Source: Mesonia sp. HuA40 | GTDB taxonomy: Bacteria; Bacteroidota; Bacteroidia; Flavobacteriales; Flavobacteriaceae | DNA: 64,000 nt | Direction: 5' to 3' | NCBI RefSeq assembly: GCF_008017835.1 | Contig: NZ_VRLT01000021.1 | Location: 144,261-208,260, forward strand | Part shown: positions 17,606-27,125 of the stretch, in pieces | Layout: the number at the start of each line of letters is the position of its first letter | Position numbering within the stretch: position 1 is the first letter of the stretch | Notes under the pieces: generated by a model | The model's database searches: none | Told to the model about the DNA's origin: nothing | What the model saw: the letters and a program-made list of their open reading frames with translations, nothing else | Translations under genes and position numbers: made by a program

Positions 17606-19168
17606 ATGAAAAAGAAAGTTTTTGTCTTTTTGGTGTTGCTCATGAGCCTTTCGCTTATCGGAATAATTTTTGTTCAGGGGTATTGGATTAAAAATACGGT
17701 TGAAACAAATGAGGAGCAGTTTTCTTTTAATGCGCGACAAGTCTTGTTTCGTGTAGCCGATAGAATTGAACGTGAAGAAATAGACAAATATTACATTCAA
17801 TACACACGGGTAGCCGATTCGACAAAACCTACCACTGCGAGGCTGAGCGAACTTTTTCAGATTAAACAAGACGAGCTTACCAACGAAACTTTTTTCTATA
17901 CCAACAGCATCTTGCAAGAAGATTACAAATTATCTTCTTCTTTTTTAAGTGAAGAAAAAGATTCTATCGCTTTTAGAAAATTAGTAAATAGAAAAATTAC
18001 GCGGCTAATACATGATGATAAACTTCGAGACAATCAAAATCTTAGTGCAGAGGAACGTTTTGAGAAAATATCAAGACTAGAAGATAATGAGAAATATTTA
18101 TTGGTAGAGGCAATTAAAGAGAAAGCAGCCAACTTGCCTATTCATAAACGCGTAGATACCGAAAGGGTGAAAACATTAATTCAAAATGAGTTAGCGGCGC
18201 GCCGAATTCAATCTGGCTTTGAATTCGCTATTTATAGCAAAGATCTAGCAACAAAAGTTCGAACTGCCAACTTTGATCTTGATTCTCCTGCCACTTACAG
18301 TACACCATTGTTTAAAATGAACAATAATAGTTATCGGTTATACATCAACTTTACCGAAAAGAAAAAGGAAGTGCTTTCGTCTATTGCAGTAATGACTTTT
18401 TTGAGTATTGTATTTACCTTGATAATTATAATCGCATATTACAGTGCAATTTCACAGTTGGTGAAGCAAAGGCAAATTTCACAAATCAAGACCGATTTTA
18501 TAAATAATATGACGCACGAGTTTAAGACACCAATTGCTACTATAAATTTGGCATTAGACTCTTTAAGAAATCCTAAGATTGCTCAAGATAAAGATCGGGT
18601 AAACCGTTATTTAGGAATGATTCGTGAGGAGAATAAGCGTATGCATGCTCAAGTAGAGAATGTATTACGTATTTCTAAGTTGGAGAAAAATGAGCTCAAC
18701 ATAAAAAAAGAACGCCTTAAGCTTCATGATATTATTGAAGAAGCGATTACCCACGTTGAGTTAATAATTGAAGATCGCGGTGGATATATACAAACACATT
18801 TTGGTGCATTAAAATCAACCATATTAGCCAATGAGACACATTTTACCAATGTTGTAGTAAATATCCTAGATAATGCTATTAAGTATTCTACCGAAGAACC
18901 AAAAATCGATGTGTACACCGAAAATGTAAAAAATTATATTGTATTAAAAATAAGAGATCAAGGACAAGGAATGAATCGCATTGTGCAAAAAAAGGTATTT
19001 GAAAAATTTTTTAGAGCGCATACTGGCGATATTCATAACGTCAAAGGACACGGGCTTGGTCTGGCCTATGTCAAGAAAATAGTAGAAGACCATCATGGTA
19101 CTGTCACTTTAACCAGTGAAAAGGGAAAGGGAAGTACTTTTATTATTAAATTACCTTTAATATCATAA
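17606..19168 (+). CDS. membrane sensor histidine kinase
   Basis: A 520-residue sensor kinase: transmembrane helix 1 at about 5-28, a periplasmic sensing domain of about 220 residues, helix 2 at about 255-278, then directly the dimerisation/H-box MTHEFKTP near residue 303 without a recognisable HAMP domain. The ATPase part has the N box (NILDNAIKYS), G1 (DQGQGM) and G2 (GHGLGLAYVKKIV). The regulator gene starts 3 bases after its stop. The arrangement next to miaA resembles the RprX/RprY pair of Bacteroidota, but the signal sensed is unknown. Confidence 0.9.
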   Translation: MKKKVFVFLVLLMSLSLIGIIFVQGYWIKNTVETNEEQFSFNARQVLFRVADRIEREEIDKYYIQYTRVADSTKPTTARLSELFQIKQDELTNETFFYTNSILQEDYKLSSSFLSEEKDSIAFRKLVNRKITRLIHDDKLRDNQNLSAEERFEKISRLEDNEKYLLVEAIKEKAANLPIHKRVDTERVKTLIQNELAARRIQSGFEFAIYSKDLATKVRTANFDLDSPATYSTPLFKMNNNSYRLYINFTEKKKEVLSSIAVMTFLSIVFTLIIIIAYYSAISQLVKQRQISQIKTDFINNMTHEFKTPIATINLALDSLRNPKIAQDKDRVNRYLGMIREENKRMHAQVENVLRISKLEKNELNIKKERLKLHDIIEEAITHVELIIEDRGGYIQTHFGALKSTILANETHFTNVVVNILDNAIKYSTEEPKIDVYTENVKNYIVLKIRDQGQGMNRIVQKKVFEKFFRAHTGDIHNVKGHGLGLAYVKKIVEDHHGTVTLTSEKGKGSTFIIKLPLIS

Positions 19169-19171
19169 AAT

Positions 19172-19885
19172 ATGGAAACTGAAAACAAAAAGATTTTATT
19201 AGTTGAAGATGACCCGAACTTTGGGATTGTTCTAAAAGATTATTTAGCGATGAATGACTATGAAGTTACACACGCTAAAAACGGAATGGAAGGCTTTGAA
19301 AAATTTAAGAAAGACGATTTTAATCTATGTATTCTTGATGTGATGATGCCTTATAAAGATGGTTTTACTTTAGCCAAAGAAATAAGAGAGAAAAATGAAG
19401 ATGTACCCATTATCTTTTTAACGGCAAAAGCTATGAAGGAGGATGTTTTAAAAGGGTATAAGGTTGGTGCAGACGATTATTTAAATAAACCTTTTGATAG
19501 CGAAGTACTACTGATGAAAATTCAGGCTATTATGCAGCGTAAAGCTACTGACAGTGTAGCCGATAGCAAACAATTTGAATTTCAAATTGGCGATTTTCAT
19601 TTAAATTCTAAATTACGTTTCTTAACTTTTAGAGAAGAAGAGCCACAAAAGCTTTCACCTAAAGAAAATGAACTACTTAGGTTATTGGCATTACATGAAA
19701 ATGATTTAATGCCTAGAGAATTAGCGCTTACTAAAATTTGGAGAGACGACAATTACTTTACTTCTAGAAGTATGGATGTTTATATTGCAAAACTGCGTAA
19801 GTACCTTAAAAAGGATGAAAACGTTGAAATTTTAAATATTCACGGTGAAGGATTTAGACTTGTGATTAGAAGTCAAGAAGAATAG
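19172..19885 (+). CDS. OmpR-family response regulator
   Basis: A 237-residue regulator with an N-terminal receiver domain (1-120: acidic pocket VEDD, phospho-acceptor Asp in LDVMMPYKDG near 55, TAKA threonine, Lys in LNKPF) and a C-terminal winged helix (about 140-235) of the OmpR/PhoB type (SPKENELLRLL, RSMDVYIAKLRKYL). It is the cognate partner of the kinase immediately upstream and resembles RprY. Targets are unknown. Confidence 0.92.
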   Translation: METENKKILLVEDDPNFGIVLKDYLAMNDYEVTHAKNGMEGFEKFKKDDFNLCILDVMMPYKDGFTLAKEIREKNEDVPIIFLTAKAMKEDVLKGYKVGADDYLNKPFDSEVLLMKIQAIMQRKATDSVADSKQFEFQIGDFHLNSKLRFLTFREEEPQKLSPKENELLRLLALHENDLMPRELALTKIWRDDNYFTSRSMDVYIAKLRKYLKKDENVEILNIHGEGFRLVIRSQEE

Positions 19886-19913
19886 CACCCTAAAATAAAT
19901 ATTTCTAGTTTCC

Positions 19914-19957
19914 AAAAATTACTTGCCAAATGGGCAACTATTTGGCAAGTGTTTTTT
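19914..19957. terminator. bidirectional terminator overlapping the end of miaA
   Basis: A 10-base-pair hairpin ACTTGCCAAA / TTTGGCAAGT at 19921-19950 with A-rich left and T-rich right flanks, placed between the convergent response-regulator and miaA genes. It includes the last codons and stop of miaA, so it can serve both transcripts. Confidence 0.75.
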
Positions 19958-20846
19958 GCTCTATATAATGAATAATGGTTTTGGTATCTTGTGTATAATC
20001 AAACCACTTTATTTCGGGGTCTTTTTTAAACCAAGTCATTTGCCTTTTGGCAAATCTTCGTGTATGTTTTTTAATTTCGGCTACTGCAAAATCTAAACTA
20101 CACTTTCCATCAAAATAGGCGAACAGCTCCTTGTAACCTACCGTATTTAAGGCATTTAAGTTACGGTGTGCGTATAGGTTTTTAGCCTCTTTCAACAATC
20201 CCATTTCTAGCATTAAATCTACGCGTTTTTCGATACGCTCGTAAAGAATAGCACGATTGGCTTCTAAACCTATTTTTATATTTTTAAAATTTCTTTCTTT
20301 CTTATTTTGAGTTCTATAAAATGAAAAATTGTGTGGCGCGCCTAAACAAATCTCCAAGGCTCGAATAACACGCTGCTTGTTTTGTAAGTCGGCTTTTGCG
20401 GCATACTTTGGGTCCAATTCTCTTAGTTCTTCAGCTAGTTTTTCTAAACCCTCTTCGGCATAACGCTGATTTAAATTTTCACGGATATGCGGGTCAATAT
20501 TGGGAAATTGATCTAAGCCATCGGTGATAGCTTTTATATATAAGCCGCTACCACCTACCATTACTAAAGGGTTTTTGTCTTGAAACAATTTATCTATTAA
20601 CGGAATGACCTCTTTCTCAAAATCACCAACAGAGAACTCTTGGTGTATGCTTTTATTCTGAATGTAATGGTGTTTTGCAGCCTTTAATTCGCTCAGACTC
20701 GGAACGGCTGTGCCTATATTCATTTCTTTATAAAATTGCCTGGAATCGGCCGAGATGATTTCTGTATTAAAGTGCTGGGCTACTTTTATTGCCAAAGCGG
20801 TTTTGCCTATAGCCGTTGGCCCTAAAATATGAATTAGATTATTCAT
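19938..20846 (-). CDS. miaA: tRNA dimethylallyltransferase
   Basis: MiaA adds a dimethylallyl group to A37 of tRNAs that read UNN codons. The 302 residues contain the P-loop GPTAIGKT (about 9-16), the substrate loop ISADSRQFYKEMNIGT, the GGSGLYI motif and the tRNA-binding RRFAKRQMTWFKK near residue 270, all typical. The start overlaps the stop of the ion-channel gene by 8 bases, so the two are cotranscribed. Confidence 0.96.
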   Translation of the reverse strand: MNNLIHILGPTAIGKTALAIKVAQHFNTEIISADSRQFYKEMNIGTAVPSLSELKAAKHHYIQNKSIHQEFSVGDFEKEVIPLIDKLFQDKNPLVMVGGSGLYIKAITDGLDQFPNIDPHIRENLNQRYAEEGLEKLAEELRELDPKYAAKADLQNKQRVIRALEICLGAPHNFSFYRTQNKKERNFKNIKIGLEANRAILYERIEKRVDLMLEMGLLKEAKNLYAHRNLNALNTVGYKELFAYFDGKCSLDFAVAEIKKHTRRFAKRQMTWFKKDPEIKWFDYTQDTKTIIHYIEQKTLAK

Positions 20847-21693
20847 TATTTTTTCTTATTTCATTGCGTAAAGAATAGCCGCAACTATGGCAATATTTTG
20901 CCCGGTCTAAATGCGTTTTTTCGTTACAATTATAACAAGATAAAGAATTAAAAGATTCGTCATTTCTGCTTCTAGCACTGTATTCTGCGCTTACTATACC
21001 CGTTGGTACCGCAATAATACCATAACCCAATATCATAATTAGAGATGCCAAAAATCTACCCATCGAAGTTATAGGGTGAATATCTCCAAATCCTACTGTA
21101 GTTAGGGTTACAATTGTCCAATAAACACCAACGGGAATACTCGTAAATCCGGCTTTTTCGCCCTCTATCATGTACATCAAAGTACCGGCGATGATTGAAA
21201 GGACTACCACGGCAAATAAAAATACAAAAATTTTGGCCCGGCTATTGCGCAAGGCGCCTAATAGTCGATTGCCTTCCCCCATATAACGCGAAATTTTGAG
21301 TACCCGAAAAACGCGCAAAAGCCTTAAGGCTCTAAAGGTAATGAGTGCCGAGCTTCCGGTAATAAAGAACGATAGGTATAAGGGTATGGTTGATAGAAAA
21401 TCAATGATGCCATAAAAGCTGAAGATATAGCGTGAAGGTCGGCGAATACTTATAATTCTCAAAATATACTCAATGGTAAATAAAATAGTAATTATCCATT
21501 CGGCATAAATTAAATATTCATATACCCATGGCTCAAGACCAGGTACACTTTCGAGCATCACAAAAATTACGCTCAAAAAAATAAAAATCAATAGAACAAC
21601 ATCAAAAGCCTTACCTGCAGGGGTCTCTGCTTCATAAATAATGTCGTGCAATTTTTCACGCCAAGTGATATCGGTATGCTTATTTTTTTTCAA
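20839..21693 (-). CDS. voltage-gated-type potassium channel with zinc-ribbon tail
   Basis: A 284-residue channel subunit. It has S1-S4-like helices, with an S4 carrying regularly spaced arginines (FRALRLLRVFRVLKISR), a pore loop with the K+ selectivity filter TTVGFGD (about residue 200), and a final helix. After the last helix comes a short soluble tail with CYNC and CHSC, two Cys pairs 13 residues apart, as in a zinc ribbon. Known prokaryotic Kv channels lack such a tail or carry RCK domains. The first 30 residues are amphipathic and cytoplasmic. It is cotranscribed with miaA by overlap; nothing shows its physiological trigger. Confidence 0.88.
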   Translation of the reverse strand: MKKNKHTDITWREKLHDIIYEAETPAGKAFDVVLLIFIFLSVIFVMLESVPGLEPWVYEYLIYAEWIITILFTIEYILRIISIRRPSRYIFSFYGIIDFLSTIPLYLSFFITGSSALITFRALRLLRVFRVLKISRYMGEGNRLLGALRNSRAKIFVFLFAVVVLSIIAGTLMYMIEGEKAGFTSIPVGVYWTIVTLTTVGFGDIHPITSMGRFLASLIMILGYGIIAVPTGIVSAEYSARSRNDESFNSLSCYNCNEKTHLDRAKYCHSCGYSLRNEIRKNNE

Positions 21694-21741
21694 AATACTA
21701 GTAGCCGGTTAAGCAGTCTAAATTATTAATAAAATAAGGGA

Positions 21742-23103
21742 TTAAAAACTTTTTACCAATAGATTTTTTTTACGGCGTAAATAACTTTGTATAATATGCC
21801 GAGTATCCCGGTTTTCTTGTGCATAGGTGAGGCGTTTTTTCAATAGTTTAATGTCTTCAAACTGATGATTGAGGGTAATAAATGCATAACCTAGATAAGT
21901 ACCGTCTTCAATCAATAAAATACTTTTTTCATCGGGTTTTCTACCCCGATCTACAATAATCATATTTTGATTTTTGTAATTGTACTTTTCTTCCAGTTCC
22001 GCAACACGGGTGTTGTAACTATCAGGTGTTTCTTCGCCAATACAAGCCCCGTTGCATTTTTTTATAGTATAGTTAAAACAGTTACCCGAAGTTTTATGCA
22101 AACCAGTAAACTTGGCACATAGACTATAATCTTCTGTCATGCGTTCTAAAAAAGACTTGGCTTGTCGCAAACTGGTAAAGGTAGTAAGGGGCTGATCAAC
22201 CAAATTGGCCTCGGCGATTCGCATAGTTTTGTAACCCATTTCGTTTTCACGGATTTCAATAGCGTAATTGAATATATCTTTTTTTAGGGCGCGATTGTAT
22301 TTAGGCTTTATTTTTTTTATCGCTTCATTTTCTTTAATCAAAGCGAGTAATTCTGTACCAGTGGTCTCAATGCTAATGCGTTGCACTTCAATCTGCATTT
22401 TCTTAGCCTTGTGACTCGTATTGGTAAAATGCTGGTTTATACGTTTTCTTATATTTTTGCTTTTACCCACATAAATAATATCTCCAGCCGTGTTATGCAT
22501 ATAATAAACGCCAACAGTAGCAGGCATTTCCTCGATTAATCGTATTAATTTTTTATCTAAACTATTCTTGGGTAAGCTGCGTACCGCTTTTTTTACTATT
22601 TCTTTATTAGCATCTTTTTGTAAAAGCAGTTCAAACAATTTAACAGTTGCCAAAGCATCACCACTTGCCCTATGCCTATTGGTGATAGGAATTCCTAGAC
22701 TTTTTACTAGCTTTCCTAAGCTATAGGAGGGTAAATCGGGTATAAGTTTTTTTGACAATTCAAGACTACATAGGGTGTTGCGTTCATAACTATAGCCTAA
22801 ACGCTTGTATTCTAGTTTTAAAATGCGGTAGTCAAATTTTGCATTGTGAGCTACCAGTACGCAATCTTCGGTAATTTCAATTATTCTTTTGGCTACTTCA
22901 TAAAATTTAGGTGCCTGGCGTAGCATTTCATTGTTGATACCGGTAAGTCCTACTACAAAAGCTTGGATGGGACGTTCTGGATTTACCAAACTGATGAATT
23001 GATCAACGATTTGTTCTCCGTCATGCTTATAAATAGCAATCTCAGTAACGCCTTCTTCGTTATATTTGCCTCCGGTGGTTTCTATGTCTACAATGGCATA
23101 CAT
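21742..23103 (-). CDS. DnaQ-type exonuclease fused to GIY-YIG nuclease
   Basis: A fusion of two nuclease modules in 453 residues. The N-terminal 3'-5' exonuclease (1-165) is of the DEDDh type: DIETTG at 5-10, AHNAKFD near 85 and HRASGDA near 145. The GIY-YIG domain (about 190-270) has GVYYM and IYVGKSKNIRKRINQHF; the C-terminal part resembles the region following GIY-YIG in UvrC/Cho-like proteins, with Cys residues near 330-350. I moved the start to the ATG at 23103 (MYAIVDIETT) instead of an upstream in-frame codon that would overlap the neighbouring gene. Such fusions are known in several phyla and are thought to act in excision repair. Confidence 0.88.
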   Translation of the reverse strand: MYAIVDIETTGGKYNEEGVTEIAIYKHDGEQIVDQFISLVNPERPIQAFVVGLTGINNEMLRQAPKFYEVAKRIIEITEDCVLVAHNAKFDYRILKLEYKRLGYSYERNTLCSLELSKKLIPDLPSYSLGKLVKSLGIPITNRHRASGDALATVKLFELLLQKDANKEIVKKAVRSLPKNSLDKKLIRLIEEMPATVGVYYMHNTAGDIIYVGKSKNIRKRINQHFTNTSHKAKKMQIEVQRISIETTGTELLALIKENEAIKKIKPKYNRALKKDIFNYAIEIRENEMGYKTMRIAEANLVDQPLTTFTSLRQAKSFLERMTEDYSLCAKFTGLHKTSGNCFNYTIKKCNGACIGEETPDSYNTRVAELEEKYNYKNQNMIIVDRGRKPDEKSILLIEDGTYLGYAFITLNHQFEDIKLLKKRLTYAQENRDTRHIIQSYLRRKKNLLVKSF

Positions 23104-23116
23104 GTTATAAGGCGTT

Positions 23117-23776
23117 TTAATAATTACGTGCACCGAATATGGCGCTTCCTATTCGCAGCATATTACTTTGATGTTCAAGTGCTATTTTATAATCTCCGCT
23201 CATTCCCATAGAGAGTATTTTTAATTCGGGATGTTGTAATTTTAATTGATTAAAGGCTTGGGATAAATATTCGAATTCTTTATGAATTTGCTGTGTATCT
23301 TCCGTAAAGGTTGCCATACCCATTAAACCTACAATTTTTACATTTTTCATTTGGGTGTATACATCACCCGAGAGAATTTCTTCCGCCGTAGCCAGATCCA
23401 TTCCGTATTTGGTGTCTTCTTCGGCAATTTTTATTTGAAGTAAACAATCGATAACACGTTCGTTTTTTTTGGCCTCTTTATTGATTTCTTTTAGCAATTT
23501 CATTTTATGTACCCCGTGAATCAATTGCACATAAGGCGCCATGTATTTGACCTTGTTGGTTTGCACATGACCAATCATATGCCATTGAATATCTGAAGGC
23601 AGATTGGCTTGCTTATCGGTCATTTCTTGAATTTTATTTTCGCCAAAAATGCGTTGTCCAGCCTCGTAGGCCTGTAAAATTTCTTGCTCACTTTTGGTTT
23701 TAGAAACAGCTACAAGTTGCACGTGTTTAGGTAACTCACTTAAAACTTTATTTAAATTTGCTGAAATGTTACTCAT
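23117..23776 (-). CDS. YggS/PROSC-family pyridoxal phosphate homeostasis protein
   Basis: A 219-residue PLP-binding protein of the alanine-racemase-like fold, involved in vitamin B6 and amino-acid homeostasis. Visible features are the PLP lysine in AVSKTK (about residue 25), FGENKIQEM, WHMIGHVQTNK and the C-terminal phosphate-binding SMGMSGDYKIA and LRIGSAIFG. It lies in a reverse operon with DUF1015 (gap 3 bases) upstream and the fusion nuclease downstream. Confidence 0.93.
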   Translation of the reverse strand: MSNISANLNKVLSELPKHVQLVAVSKTKSEQEILQAYEAGQRIFGENKIQEMTDKQANLPSDIQWHMIGHVQTNKVKYMAPYVQLIHGVHKMKLLKEINKEAKKNERVIDCLLQIKIAEEDTKYGMDLATAEEILSGDVYTQMKNVKIVGLMGMATFTEDTQQIHKEFEYLSQAFNQLKLQHPELKILSMGMSGDYKIALEHQSNMLRIGSAIFGARNY

Positions 23777-23779
23777 AGT

Positions 23780-25018
23780 TTAATATTCATATATGGTGAT
23801 GCCGCTGCGTAATTTGGGTTCTATGTAAGTTGATTTGGGGGGCATGGTTAAACCTTCATTGGCGATTTGTTTCATTTCAGCAACCGATGCTGGCAGCATA
23901 CCAAATCCTACCCTAAACTCTCCACGATCTACTAAGCCTTTAACATAAGCCATGCCTTTTTTACCATGAGCGTAATCTAAACGTTTGTCTGATCGAGCAT
24001 CGCCAATGCCCAGTATCGGATTTAATACGGTTTTGTACAATACCTGTGCATCGAGATGAGATAATGCATTTTCGGCCTTATAGTTTAATTTTCGCAAATG
24101 TAAACTATAAAAATCACCGTCTAAGTACATGCTAAAGGAATGTTTTTCTTGAGGCTTGTAATAGGTGTTCTTGCGGTTTTCTATTTTAAAAAAATTATCT
24201 AACCGAATGAGAAATTCCTCTTTACTTAAGCCATTTAAATCTTTTACCAGCCGATTAAATTCTAAAATTTTAAGGTTGCTCTCTGGTATGATATAGCTCA
24301 TAAAAAAATTATAGGGCTCTTTACCAGTATGCTCTTTATTAGCTTTTTTTAATTCTTCACAAAGTTGATATGCGCTGGCACTGCGATGATGACCATCGGC
24401 AATATAAAGATGATCCATAGACTTAAAAATCTGAGTGATTTGTTGGCAGGCTTGAGCATCGTCAATCAACCACAAATAATGGGTGTCTCTGTAGGTGGTG
24501 GTAAATTCGTATTCTGGACGTATGCTTTTCGCATGATTGATGATTGCAGATAAATCTGCATTATCGGGATGCGTTAATAAAACTGGCTCTGCATTAAAAC
24601 CAACAGTTTGCAAGTATTTTTTAAAATCTTCTTCGCGATAGGCTATGGTTTCTTCGTGCCTTTTAATCAAATTACTTTTGTAACTATTAAGTCCCGTGGC
24701 GGCAACAATACCAGTAAAAACATGGCCATCTGCATCTTTGCGTTCATAGATATAAAAACATGGATGCTCATCTTTGATAAAAATATGGTCTTCTCGAAAT
24801 TCTTGATAGCGATTGCGTACCAATTCATACCGATCTGGTCCCGAAACTTCTTTGTGGTATTTATAACCCGGATTCACAATATGTAAAAATGAAAACGGAT
24901 TGTTGTCTAGCCGAGCTTCCCTTTCGGCCTGTGTATAGTGATGGTAAGGTCTAGATGAAATTAAACCAACTTTGTCACGGGTGGGTCTCACAGCCCGAAA
25001 AGGAACAACTTCTGGCAT
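23780..25018 (-). CDS. DUF1015 family protein
   Basis: A 412-residue cytoplasmic protein of the DUF1015 family (HTH-associated in some annotations). Conserved stretches include RPTRDKVGL near the start, YIADGHHRSASAYQL in the middle, LNPILGIGDARSDKRLDYAHG and the C-terminal MPPKSTYIEPKLRSG. From memory, members in other phyla occur next to serine-pathway genes; here the neighbours are 3-hydroxyacyl-CoA dehydrogenase (6 bases upstream) and YggS. The DGHHR motif looks catalytic but the reaction is unknown. Confidence 0.88.
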   Translation of the reverse strand: MPEVVPFRAVRPTRDKVGLISSRPYHHYTQAEREARLDNNPFSFLHIVNPGYKYHKEVSGPDRYELVRNRYQEFREDHIFIKDEHPCFYIYERKDADGHVFTGIVAATGLNSYKSNLIKRHEETIAYREEDFKKYLQTVGFNAEPVLLTHPDNADLSAIINHAKSIRPEYEFTTTYRDTHYLWLIDDAQACQQITQIFKSMDHLYIADGHHRSASAYQLCEELKKANKEHTGKEPYNFFMSYIIPESNLKILEFNRLVKDLNGLSKEEFLIRLDNFFKIENRKNTYYKPQEKHSFSMYLDGDFYSLHLRKLNYKAENALSHLDAQVLYKTVLNPILGIGDARSDKRLDYAHGKKGMAYVKGLVDRGEFRVGFGMLPASVAEMKQIANEGLTMPPKSTYIEPKLRSGITIYEY

Positions 25019-25024
25019 AATAAA

Positions 25025-25912
25025 TTATTTGAATTGAGCAGCCACAACTTCGGCTTTTTTAGATTCGCTATAGTCGTAAAACCCTTCGCCCGATTTAACG
25101 CCTAGTTTTCCAGCTTGTACCATATTCACCAATAATGGGCACGGAGCATATTTTGGATTTTTAAATCCTTCGTACATTACTTCTAAAATACTCAAACAAA
25201 CGTCTAAACCAATAAAATCGGCTAATTGTAGTGGCCCCATAGGGTGCGCCATACCTAATTTCATCACGGTATCTATTTCTTTAACGCCCCCCACTTGATT
25301 ATAAAGTGTTTCAATGGCTTCATTAAGCATGGGCATCAAGATACGATTGGCTACAAAACCAGGATAATCATTCACCTCTGTAGGTGTCTTTTTTAAAGCC
25401 ACCGATAAATCCATTATTTGTTGGGTTACTTCCTGCGAAGTACTATAACCTTTAATAATTTCAACCAACTTCATAATGGGTACAGGGTTCATAAAGTGCA
25501 TCCCGATTACCTTCTCAGGTCGTGCAGTTACCGATGCAATTTTTGTAATTGAAATTGAACTGGTATTGGATGCCAAAATAGTTTCCTTAGCGCAAAACTC
25601 ATCCAATTGCTTGAATATTTTTAATTTTAAGTCTTCGTTTTCGGTGGCAGCTTCAACCACTAAGTCAACTTGTTGTACCCCCTCTTTTAAATCGGTAAAA
25701 GTGGTGATATTGGCTAAAGTTTGATCTTTATCTTGCTCGCTAATTTTTTCCTTAGCAACCATACGATCTAGATTTTTTGTAATGGTAGCCATTCCTCGAT
25801 CTAAATTCTCTTGAGCTATATCAATTAAATGTACTTGGTAATTAAACTGAGCAAAAGTATGGGCAATACCGTTACCCATTGTACCGGCTCCTATTACGGC
25901 AATATTCTTCAT
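25025..25912 (-). CDS. 3-hydroxyacyl-CoA (3-hydroxybutyryl-CoA) dehydrogenase
   Basis: A 295-residue NAD(P)-dependent dehydrogenase interconverting 3-hydroxyacyl-CoA and 3-oxoacyl-CoA. It has an N-terminal Rossmann motif GAGTMGNGIAHTFA (about 7-20), the SNTSSISI strand, the catalytic His in MHFMNPVPIMKLVEII near residue 138 and the C-terminal dimer helix beginning GFVANRILMPMLNEA. The stand-alone length fits the hbd/paaH type rather than the large fadB fusion. It is transcribed with DUF1015. Confidence 0.93.
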   Translation of the reverse strand: MKNIAVIGAGTMGNGIAHTFAQFNYQVHLIDIAQENLDRGMATITKNLDRMVAKEKISEQDKDQTLANITTFTDLKEGVQQVDLVVEAATENEDLKLKIFKQLDEFCAKETILASNTSSISITKIASVTARPEKVIGMHFMNPVPIMKLVEIIKGYSTSQEVTQQIMDLSVALKKTPTEVNDYPGFVANRILMPMLNEAIETLYNQVGGVKEIDTVMKLGMAHPMGPLQLADFIGLDVCLSILEVMYEGFKNPKYAPCPLLVNMVQAGKLGVKSGEGFYDYSESKKAEVVAAQFK

Positions 25913-25923
25913 AATTCTAATTT

Positions 25924-26892
25924 TTATTTTTTTGAAAAACTATTTATTATTTGTTTGGCTACGCGCAAGGCACGTGCACCTTGTTCTAAAGTTACCTTCG
26001 GAGTGAGATCTTGGGTAATCGCCTCAGCAAAGGTTTCCAATTCTTCCAAAATAGCATTGTTTTCATCTACATCGGGATTATCAAAATAGATTTGCTTTTT
26101 AACTCCTTCTGCATTTTGCAAAATCATATCAAATTCTCCTGGTTGCTGGGGAGCATCTTTCATTCTAACTACCTCACATTTCTTTTCTAGAAAATCTACA
26201 GAGATATAAGCATCTCTTTGAAAGAAGCGGGCTTTGCGCATTTGCTTAAGTGAAATACGGCTTGCTGTTAAGTTGGCAACACAGCCGTTTTCAAATTCTA
26301 TACGGGCGTTGCAAATATCTGGTGTTTCACTAATTACCGAAACACCACTAGCATTAATATTCTTTACAGGAGAGGGTACTACGCTTAACACAGCATCGAT
26401 ATCGTGAATCATTAAATCAAGAACAACAGGAACATCGGTGCCACGCGGATTAAATTCTGCCAATCGATGGGCTTCTATGAACATTGGTTGGTCAATTTTA
26501 TCTTGTACTGCTTTGAAGGCTGGATTAAACCGTTCTACATGTCCTACCTGCCCCTTTACCTTATGCTTTGCTGCCAATGCTACCAACTCATCTGCTTCTT
26601 CAACGGTATGAGTAATTGGTTTTTCTATAAAAAAATGCTTGTTTAGTAGTACTGCTTTTTTTGCAATATCAAAATGAGAAAGGGTAGGGGTTACAATATC
26701 GATTACAGCCACATCCTGCAAAAGATCGTCAATCTCTTCATACAAGGTATATCCAAATTCATCGGCTACTTTTTGGGCATACTCCCTATTGCTATCGTAA
26801 AATCCTACAAGCTCATATTTTTTGGATTGGTTGAGTAAGCGCAAATGTATTTTACCTAGATGGCCTGCGCCTATAACTCCTATTTTTAGCAT
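25924..26892 (-). CDS. Gfo/Idh/MocA-family oxidoreductase
   Basis: A 322-residue NAD(P)-dependent oxidoreductase. The Rossmann motif GAGHLGKIHLRLL is at 7-19, the family's EKPIT signature near 93 carries the catalytic Lys, and DLMIHDIDAV near 163 belongs to the substrate site. The C-terminal alpha/beta domain follows. It is the first gene of the reverse run ending at miaA, 11 bases from the dehydrogenase. Substrate unknown; members act on sugars, inositols and related polyols. Confidence 0.88.
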   Translation of the reverse strand: MLKIGVIGAGHLGKIHLRLLNQSKKYELVGFYDSNREYAQKVADEFGYTLYEEIDDLLQDVAVIDIVTPTLSHFDIAKKAVLLNKHFFIEKPITHTVEEADELVALAAKHKVKGQVGHVERFNPAFKAVQDKIDQPMFIEAHRLAEFNPRGTDVPVVLDLMIHDIDAVLSVVPSPVKNINASGVSVISETPDICNARIEFENGCVANLTASRISLKQMRKARFFQRDAYISVDFLEKKCEVVRMKDAPQQPGEFDMILQNAEGVKKQIYFDNPDVDENNAILEELETFAEAITQDLTPKVTLEQGARALRVAKQIINSFSKK

Positions 26893-27125
26893 ATATCGTG
26901 GTTTTGCACAAAAATACTATTTCTTTTAGAGAAGTGGCATCAATTTTTTTTAGATTTTCATCTCTTTCGTCAGTCGCGTCCATTGTTATTAGCTATTTTA
27001 CCGATTTTAGCGTATTTTTAGTTATTTGGTTATAAATACCCTACGGCCTACGCGTATAAATGCGGTGTATTTCTTTGTGTAAATCAGCTGAAATTCCTTA
27101 AAAATTAGCTAATTTTAGCAAAAAT

